Assembly: GCA_003123965.1 (NCBI GenBank)
Contig: NNSL01000396.1
Location: forward strand, 1-12,377
From: Balneolaceae bacterium SMO_bin1
Lineage (GTDB): Bacteria; Bacteroidota; Rhodothermia; Balneolales; Balneolaceae
DNA length: 12,377 nucleotides
Direction: 5' to 3'
The first letter of the stretch is position 1, and every line of letters begins with the position of its first letter. The translations under genes were made by a program, and so were the position numbers. Shown here piece after piece: positions 7,981-12,377 of this stretch. The notes beneath the pieces were generated by a model that was not told the origin of the DNA, ran no database searches, and worked only from the letters and a program-made list of their open reading frames with translations.

Positions 7981-8283
7981 TCCAATTGTCTGGAACGCAT
8001 AAGGCACGTATTAGAATTATACCGTACCGATATCGAACCAAAAATCTATTTACAAATTTTTAATAAAAAGATGATATTGCAGTGTTTGGAGTTTTGGAAA
8101 TCTGAATAACAGTTTTTATGCTCCACTCATTAATTTCACAGCAGATAGGCACCGTTTTTTCGTCAATACAAGACTGCCGAATTGCACTTTAAAAGATAAA
8201 AGTTCCCATTTTCATTTCAGTGAGTCACTAAATTTAATATCTTAGGCACGCTGAATTTGTCACTCCAATAATAGACCTGAATT
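7981..8283 (+). other. 303-bp intergenic region upstream of the mrp operon
   Basis: No open reading frame of useful length was seen on either strand; the only plus-strand ATG frame of note encodes about 12 residues (from 8072). The stretch is clearly more AT-rich than the flanking genes. A weak AT-only inverted pairing (AAAAAT at 8040 with ATTTTT near 8060) is not a convincing terminator. The last 70 bases hold a candidate promoter and a short palindrome, listed separately. I saw no riboswitch or tRNA-like fold, although fold search was not possible here. Confidence 0.5.
8215..8245 (+). promoter_or_regulatory. Candidate mrp operon promoter with embedded palindrome
   Basis: TTTC at 8215-8218 and TATCTTAG at 8238-8245, separated by 19 bases, each differ by one base from the Bacteroidota -33 (TTTG) and -7 (TAnnTTTG) elements. 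Their layout copies the better candidate ahead of the flippase. Between them lies the inverted repeat AGTGA-g-TCACT (8219-8229), where a repressor would block polymerase. Transcription would start near 8250, about 34 bases before the mrpE start. This is a motif-based proposal only. Confidence 0.33.
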
Positions 8284-8838
8284 TTGAAGCTTTCTGCACA
8301 GAGCCATATTGCAACATTCTTATCCTTGATGGGATTTTGGTACCTGATGAGCGGCTTTTTTGACATCATCCATACCATTATGGGGCTGCTGAGCGTGGCC
8401 GTTGTGATGGCAATTAACTATCGTTTTAAGACCTACTCTTTTTACGATGACGAAACAGATGTGGTTAAAGACCTCCGCTTCTTGTATGCGCCCTATTATT
8501 TGGGCTGGCTGCTTGTTCAGATCGTAATATCGGGCATTGAGGTCGCCAAAATTTTGCTATCACCATCACTGCCTATCCAAGCCAGTGTGGTCCGCTTTAA
8601 GGTAGACTACCCCAATCCACATTGTAAAATGATTCTCGGTAATTCTATCACGCTCACACCCGGTACGCTTACGGTAGATATTAACGGCGATGAATTTATT
8701 GTGCATGCCATATCAACCAGTTCATTTGAGGGGATTGCCAGCGACCGCATGCCGCAACAGGTGCTTAAGCTTTTTACCAGCGACCTGCACCCGGTTATCT
8801 CCGATTTTGAAGTACTTGAAAGCAAAAAGGAATTGTAA
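8284..8838 (+). CDS. mrpE: Mrp cation/proton antiporter subunit E
   Basis: A small membrane subunit of the Mrp (Mnh/Sha/Pha) complex, which exchanges sodium (or potassium) for protons and serves salt and alkali tolerance. The 184-residue protein has hydrophobic segments at about 10-45 and 68-92, followed by a soluble domain with SPSLPIQASVVRF (93-105) and NSITLTPGTLTVDI (120-133), the hallmark of MnhE/MrpE/MbhA proteins. The start is a TTG at 8284: a TGA lies in frame at 8278-8280 and the next ATG would remove the first membrane segment. No Shine-Dalgarno site is visible. The stop overlaps the next start by one base (TAATG at 8836-8840). It is the first gene of the operon. Confidence 0.92.
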   Translation: MKLSAQSHIATFLSLMGFWYLMSGFFDIIHTIMGLLSVAVVMAINYRFKTYSFYDDETDVVKDLRFLYAPYYLGWLLVQIVISGIEVAKILLSPSLPIQASVVRFKVDYPNPHCKMILGNSITLTPGTLTVDINGDEFIVHAISTSSFEGIASDRMPQQVLKLFTSDLHPVISDFEVLESKKEL

Positions 8839-9113
8839 TGGACACCTTTTTCCTATATAGCGCTGTAGTTCTTACAGCAATTATCGCAATACCGGCCTAC
8901 CGTGTGATTAAGGGGCCTACGGTGTTCGACCGTCTGGTAGGCACCAATGCTATTGCCACCAAAACAATCGTGCTAATATGTCTTATCGGATATATTTTTG
9001 GGCGTATCGGCATGTTTATTGATATCACGCTGGCATATGCTATTCTGGGTTTCATTGGCTCGTTAACCATTGCAAAGTATTTCTCAACCGTTAAACTGCG
9101 TTTTGATGATTGA
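8838..9113 (+). CDS. mrpF: Mrp cation/proton antiporter subunit F
   Basis: A 91-residue membrane subunit with three predicted helices (about 3-22, 42-60, 62-82). The short loop GPTVFDRLVGTNAI at 26-39 is the signature of MnhF/MrpF/MbhB proteins. It has no known catalytic residue but is required for assembly or activity in characterised Mrp complexes. The ATG at 8838 overlaps the mrpE stop by one base, and its own end overlaps mrpG by 8 bp, so translation is probably coupled on both sides. Confidence 0.92.
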   Translation: MDTFFLYSAVVLTAIIAIPAYRVIKGPTVFDRLVGTNAIATKTIVLICLIGYIFGRIGMFIDITLAYAILGFIGSLTIAKYFSTVKLRFDD

Positions 9114-9423
9114 TTTGACTTCCGTATTAACCATTGTGTTCGTAGTGGCAGGCATCTTTTTCCTGCTTATTGGGAGCATTGGCATCATACGGCTGCCCGA
9201 TTTCTATTCAAGAACCCACGCCACCAGTAAAAGCGACACGCTGGGCATGATGCTGGTAATTATTGGACTTATAATATTTGAAGGATTGACGATCAACGGC
9301 GGCAAACTTTTGCTCATATTAATATTCATTTTGCTGGCAAACCCCATCGGGGCACATGCACTGGCGCGTGCTGCCTACGATTCCGGACTGAAACCGCTGT
9401 TTCCCAATAACAAAAAAGATTAA
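9106..9423 (+). CDS. mrpG: Mrp cation/proton antiporter subunit G
   Basis: A 105-residue subunit with three predicted membrane helices. IRLPDFYSRTHATSKSDTLG (residues 28-47) is the MnhG/MrpG/MbhC signature. I chose the ATG at 9106, which overlaps the mrpF stop by 8 bp and begins MIDLTSVL; an in-frame TTG at 9070 would add twelve residues that lie inside mrpF and do not resemble the family. A 9-bp gap separates it from the DUF4040 gene. Confidence 0.92.
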   Translation: MIDLTSVLTIVFVVAGIFFLLIGSIGIIRLPDFYSRTHATSKSDTLGMMLVIIGLIIFEGLTINGGKLLLILIFILLANPIGAHALARAAYDSGLKPLFPNNKKD

Positions 9424-9432
9424 GCACCTGCA

Positions 9433-9678
9433 ATGTACTGGCCGTTAGAACTTATCATATTCATGTTTTTACTGGTTACCGCCTACATTGCGCTGGAAGC
9501 CAAAGATCTGCTGGTTGCGGTTGTAATGCTCACCGTATTCAGCTTTTTAATGGCCCTGCAGTTTACTACAATGGGCGCGGTTGATGTTGGATTTACCGAA
9601 GCCGTGGTAGGTGCGGGAGTCACAGGCATTTTATTAGTCGTAGCAATTTATCAAACCACATACGAGACTCAAGATTGA
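9433..9678 (+). CDS. DUF4040/MbhD-like Mrp subunit (equivalent to part of the MrpA C-terminus)
   Basis: An 81-residue protein with three hydrophobic segments (about 4-20, 27-45, 57-74). DVGFTEAVVGAGVTG at 51-65 is the family signature. In Bacillus-type Mrp this domain lies in the C-terminal extension of MrpA; in archaeal Mbh complexes it is the separate subunit MbhD, and in cyanobacteria a similar short protein is called MrpA. Standing alone here, it shows that MrpA is split. It probably helps shape the ion pathway next to the large antiporter subunits. The stop overlaps the next start within TTGA (9675-9678). Confidence 0.85.
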   Translation: MYWPLELIIFMFLLVTAYIALEAKDLLVAVVMLTVFSFLMALQFTTMGAVDVGFTEAVVGAGVTGILLVVAIYQTTYETQD

Positions 9679-9983
9679 AGTATCTAAAACTACTTTTAAT
9701 TCTGGCATTCGCTGTTTTGCTGCTCTTTGCTGCAGCAGATTTGCCATACCGTGGCGAAGTTGATAACCGGATGAACCAGGAAGTTAGCATGACCGGCACC
9801 GAGGTACCGGGCACATACTACATTCAAGAAGCTTATAACGATGCTCACACGCCCAACATCGTAACGGTTGTGCTTGGCGATTACAGGAGCATTGATACGC
9901 TTGGTGAACAGATTGTGATTTTCTCAGCCGGTCTCATTTGTTTTTTGCTACTCAGAAAACGAGGAGAGGACAATGACGAATAG
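9675..9983 (+). CDS. MbhE-like Mrp subunit (equivalent to the last part of MrpA)
   Basis: A 102-residue protein with membrane helices at about 3-21 and 78-94. Between them, NIVTVVLGDYRSIDTLGE at 61-78 matches the motif that in Bacillus MrpA and archaeal MbhE links to the final helix (the V-D-F/Y-R-x-x-D-T-L pattern). It starts with TTG at 9675, overlapping the previous stop by 4 bp; no ATG is available near that point. Together with the preceding gene it supplies what is the C-terminal extension of MrpA in Bacillus. The 3' end overlaps mrpB by 11 bp. Automatic pipelines may call it hypothetical. Confidence 0.78.
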   Translation: MKYLKLLLILAFAVLLLFAAADLPYRGEVDNRMNQEVSMTGTEVPGTYYIQEAYNDAHTPNIVTVVLGDYRSIDTLGEQIVIFSAGLICFLLLRKRGEDNDE

Positions 9984-10413
9984 AGAACATAGTCCAATTA
10001 TTCTTCTGGGATCACGATTTTTAAGTCCCTATATCATGATGTTCGGCTTTTACGTGATTTTCCACGGGCACTATTCGCCGGGCGGTGGATTTCAGGGCGG
10101 CACGCTGCTTGCGGCTTCGCTGCTGCTCATCCGTATATCAAGCGGGACCGAAATTGCCAATCTTCAGTTTAAAGATTATTTAGCCACCCCCTATGCGGCA
10201 CTTGGCGTGTTAATTTATTTTGGCACCGGCCTCGTGGCTCTAATCATGGGCGGCTACTTTTTAGATTACGGTCAGCTGCCCATTCCCGGGCTGGAACCAG
10301 CAGATCTACGTTACTGGGGTATCTTAATTATTGAGCTCGGAATTGGCATCACCGTAATGACGGTACTTGTTTTAATTTATGACAACATGGTAAAGGGGGA
10401 AGATTATGGTTGA
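9973..10413 (+). CDS. mrpB: Mrp cation/proton antiporter subunit B
   Basis: A 146-residue membrane subunit with four predicted helices. GHYSPGGGFQGG at 32-43 is the diagnostic MnhB/MrpB/MbhF motif. The ATG at 9973 is preceded by GGAGAGG (9962-9968), one of only two clear Shine-Dalgarno sequences in the window; this may help ribosomes start inside the tail of the previous gene, which it overlaps by 11 bp. It overlaps mrpC by 8 bp at its 3' end. Confidence 0.93.
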   Translation: MTNREHSPIILLGSRFLSPYIMMFGFYVIFHGHYSPGGGFQGGTLLAASLLLIRISSGTEIANLQFKDYLATPYAALGVLIYFGTGLVALIMGGYFLDYGQLPIPGLEPADLRYWGILIIELGIGITVMTVLVLIYDNMVKGEDYG

Positions 10414-10774
10414 TTTCTTTATGGGGCATTATGCCTACTGGTTTACCATCATTTTACTGTCTATTGGTTTATATGGCATGTTAATGAAAAAGAATCTAGT
10501 TAAAAAAACCATTGGCCTATCTATTTTCCAGGCCTCTGTTATTCTGTTTTTTGTTTCCGTAGCCATGAAAGATGGCGCTACCGTGCCCGTTAAAGCCGAC
10601 GGTATTCCGGTGAGTGAAGCTGCCAACTACATGAATGCACTGCCTCATACACTCATGCTTACCGCTATTGTGGTGGGCGTAGCCACGCTGGGTGTGGCCT
10701 TTGCACTTATCATTAACATCTATAACCGATACGGAACACTCAACGAAGAAGAAATTTTAGATAAGATTCAATGA
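10406..10774 (+). CDS. mrpC: Mrp cation/proton antiporter subunit C
   Basis: A 122-residue, three-helix subunit homologous to the NuoK subunit of complex I. LPHTLMLTAIVVGVATLGVA at 79-98 is the MnhC/MrpC/MbhG signature, and GLYGMLMKKNLVKKTIGLSI at 21-40 matches the family N-terminal half. The ATG at 10406 has a good Shine-Dalgarno match (AAGGGGG at 10393-10399). It overlaps mrpB by 8 bp and mrpD by 4 bp (ATGA at 10771-10774). Confidence 0.93.
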   Translation: MVDFFMGHYAYWFTIILLSIGLYGMLMKKNLVKKTIGLSIFQASVILFFVSVAMKDGATVPVKADGIPVSEAANYMNALPHTLMLTAIVVGVATLGVAFALIINIYNRYGTLNEEEILDKIQ

Positions 10775-12267
10775 TCGGATCAGAGATACCGGCTTTAATC
10801 CCTATTACATTTATATTTTTTTGCTATCCTGATCCCTGTTATCGGATTGTGGAAGCGGAAGATTACCTGGCACCTGGCGCTGCTTGGTACCGGCATTGCT
10901 ACTGTACTGTCGGCCTGGGGCGTTATACATCTGATTCAAACCGGCGAACGCATACGTTATTTTTCGGCGGTTGGTCGCCACCTATTGGCATTGAATTCGT
11001 TTATGATGGCTTAGCCGCCTTTATTGTATTAGTGATCAATGCTGTGGCATTCTTGGTGCTTATCCATTCCAGAAGAATCAGCGAGGTTGAGTTTCCTCAC
11101 AAAAGAATGGCCTATTATGCCGTTGTAATGCTGATGATGCTTGGCTTTAACGGCATGGTGCTCACCGGCGACCTTTTTAACCTGTATGTATTTTTAGAAA
11201 TATCTTCACTATCGAGCTATGCGCTTATTGCCATTGGCGAAAAGCGGGCGCCGTTTTCGGCATTCCGATATTTGATTATCGGAACCGTAGGCGGATCCTT
11301 ATACCTGCTTGGAATTGGCTTCTTGTATACGGTAACGGGTACGCTCAACATCATTGATATGAGCGCTATGCTACCTCAGGTGATTGGGCATTCGTCCGTT
11401 ATTGCTGCCCTAATCCTTATGTTGATTGGCATCGGTGTAAAAGCGGCCCTTTTTCCGCTGCACGGCTGGCTGCCCGATTCGTACACCTATGCATCATCCA
11501 GCTCGTCGGCTCTTATTGCACCTATTGGTACCAAGGTAGCAGCCTATATTCTGCTCCGGATCATGTTATTCCTGTTCGGGGTTGAACTGATTGATGCTTC
11601 ACTGCCCGTTACAACTGTGGTAGGCGCATTTGCGGGCATTGGCATTTTGTACGGTTCTATTATGGCTATTGCACAGAGCGAGCTCAAGAAAATGCTGGCC
11701 TACAGCAGCGTCTCCCAAATCGGATATATTATAATGGGCATCAGCCTGGCAAATCCGTTTGGATTTATCGGCGCAGTACTGCACGTTTTAAATCACGCCC
11801 TTATGAAAGCACTGCTATTTTTGGTTTCCGGAAGTATGCGACTAAAAGAAGGGCATTCAGTCATCACCAAGTTTAACGACAGTTATCGCAAAAAATACCC
11901 ATGGACCATGGCGGCCTTTACCACGGCCGCAATCTCAATGGTGGGGCTTCCGCCGCTGGCCGGATTTTTTAGCAAGTGGTATCTGGCGCTGGGCACCATA
12001 GAAAACAGCAGCTGGCTACTTTTAGCTGTAATACTCATTAGTTCATTACTTAATGCCGTGTATTTCTTCCGCATTTTAGAGAAGGTATACCTGCGTAGCC
12101 CCGAAACAGAGCAGCCGGCCGAAACAGCCGTTTCAGCCCAAAAGAATGAAGTAGGATTCAGCATGATGTTTCCGATGGGCGTAATGGCGCTGGCGCTGTT
12201 GGTAGTAGGTATCTTCAATGTATATATCGTTGAATTTATTATGACGATGTTCCCGGCAGGATTTTAA
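10771..12267 (+). CDS. mrpD: Mrp cation/proton antiporter subunit D, with an internal out-of-frame segment
   Basis: The large antiporter-like subunit, homologous to NuoL/M/N of complex I and MbhH, with about 14 membrane helices and a proton/cation channel. Visible family residues include the glutamate in FNLYVFLEISSL (E143), the lysine in GIGVKAALFPLHGWLPDSY (K224), KKMLAYSSVSQIGYI and LNHALMKALLF. The 498-residue frame is open throughout, but residues 18-63 are not MrpD-like: they include runs such as CYPDPCYRIVEAEDYLAPG. The neighbouring frame over 10823-10963 gives a hydrophobic MrpD-like stretch (AILIPVIGLWKRK, LLGTGIATVLSAWGVIHLIQ). One T too many at 10816-10822 and one too few at 10960-10964 would explain this and leave the length unchanged. 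The start overlaps the mrpC stop as ATGA. Confidence 0.93.
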   Translation: MIGSEIPALIPITFIFFCYPDPCYRIVEAEDYLAPGAAWYRHCYCTVGLGRYTSDSNRRTHTLFFGGWSPPIGIEFVYDGLAAFIVLVINAVAFLVLIHSRRISEVEFPHKRMAYYAVVMLMMLGFNGMVLTGDLFNLYVFLEISSLSSYALIAIGEKRAPFSAFRYLIIGTVGGSLYLLGIGFLYTVTGTLNIIDMSAMLPQVIGHSSVIAALILMLIGIGVKAALFPLHGWLPDSYTYASSSSSALIAPIGTKVAAYILLRIMLFLFGVELIDASLPVTTVVGAFAGIGILYGSIMAIAQSELKKMLAYSSVSQIGYIIMGISLANPFGFIGAVLHVLNHALMKALLFLVSGSMRLKEGHSVITKFNDSYRKKYPWTMAAFTTAAISMVGLPPLAGFFSKWYLALGTIENSSWLLLAVILISSLLNAVYFFRILEKVYLRSPETEQPAETAVSAQKNEVGFSMMFPMGVMALALLVVGIFNVYIVEFIMTMFPAGF

Positions 12268-12288
12268 ACCAAGTACTGATTCACAGAC

Positions 12289-12377
12289 ATGGAGCTTACG
12301 TATATTCCTTTATTAGCTGTTCTGGTATCGCTTGCAGCGGTGCCGTTTATCTTGCTGAGTTCAAGCAAACCGAATTT
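12289..12377 (+). CDS. Start of a further membrane gene, probably a second MrpD/MrpA-type subunit (truncated)
   Basis: An ATG at 12289, 21 bp after mrpD, opens a frame that continues to the window end (29 full codons). The peptide MELTYIPLLAVLVSLAAVPF starts with a hydrophobic helix, as in NuoL/M/N-type subunits. In operons with a split MrpA, additional MrpD-like paralogues commonly follow, so this is the likely identity and would supply the missing large subunit. The visible part is too short to prove it. Confidence 0.5.
   Translation, partial: MELTYIPLLAVLVSLAAVPFILLSSSKPN

Noticed and set aside
7981..8283. Riboswitch, small RNA or terminator in the gap before mrpE
   Set aside because: No GC-rich hairpin followed by T run or recognisable aptamer was seen; the weak AT pairing near 8040-8065 is not persuasive.
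8284..12377. Membrane-bound hydrogenase (Mbh) or complex I operon
   Set aside because: Only antiporter-type subunits are present, with no Ni-Fe, Fe-S or NuoB/C/D/H-like genes in the window; Mrp fits better.
1..12377. CRISPR array, insertion sequence, prophage, toxin-antitoxin or defence genes
   Set aside because: No direct-repeat array, terminal repeats, transposase, integrase or nuclease-like motifs were found on either strand.

Overview
The window looks like chromosomal DNA from a marine or halophilic member of the Bacteroidota/Balneolota/Rhodothermota lineage. This is inferred from the protein style, from the rarity of Shine-Dalgarno sites (only mrpB and mrpC have clear ones), and from candidate promoters of the TTTG / TAnnTTTG type used by Bacteroidota-like sigma factors. 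No plasmid, phage, IS, CRISPR, rRNA or tRNA gene was recognised.

Layout. (1) 3-281: the end of a DinB-superfamily gene on the plus strand. It converges, with a 7-bp gap, on a family-2 glycosyltransferase on the minus strand (289-1110). (2) 1111-1226: a divergent control region holding a perfect 18-bp palindrome. (3) 1227-5611: a plus-strand surface-polysaccharide cluster made of a second GT2 glycosyltransferase, a TupA-like ATP-grasp protein, a polysaccharide flippase, and then a zinc-free quinone oxidoreductase. (4) 5695-7980: hisS (histidyl-tRNA synthetase) followed by an AsmA-like membrane-anchored protein. (5) 7981-8283: an intergenic stretch with a candidate promoter/operator. (6) 8284-12377: a tightly overlapping operon for an Mrp-type cation/proton antiporter in the order mrpE-F-G, a DUF4040/MbhD-like subunit, an MbhE-like subunit, mrpB, mrpC, mrpD, and the start of another gene that runs off the window. 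The classical large MrpA is split: its C-terminal part is two small genes. The order matches the ion-translocating half of the archaeal Mbh hydrogenase (MbhA to MbhH), but no hydrogenase gene is present here.

The most striking thing in the raw sequence is a set of single-base frameshifts in conserved genes, all at or beside homopolymer runs: GT2 (about 1690-1703), the TupA-like gene (A7 at 2338-2344), the flippase (TTTTCCC at 3315-3321), and mrpD, which has two compensating shifts (T7 at 10816-10822 and T5 at 10960-10964). The mrpD pair is invisible to an ORF caller because the reading frame stays open, yet residues 18-63 of the naive translation are wrong. The flippase also lacks a stop and reads in frame into the oxidoreductase. 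The simplest reading is homopolymer indel error in the assembly; real mutation or slippage cannot be excluded from sequence alone.

I found no convincing undescribed system. The best biological leads are the Mbh-ordered split-MrpA antiporter operon, the 18-bp palindrome between divergent glycosyltransferases, and the promoter/palindrome ahead of mrpE.
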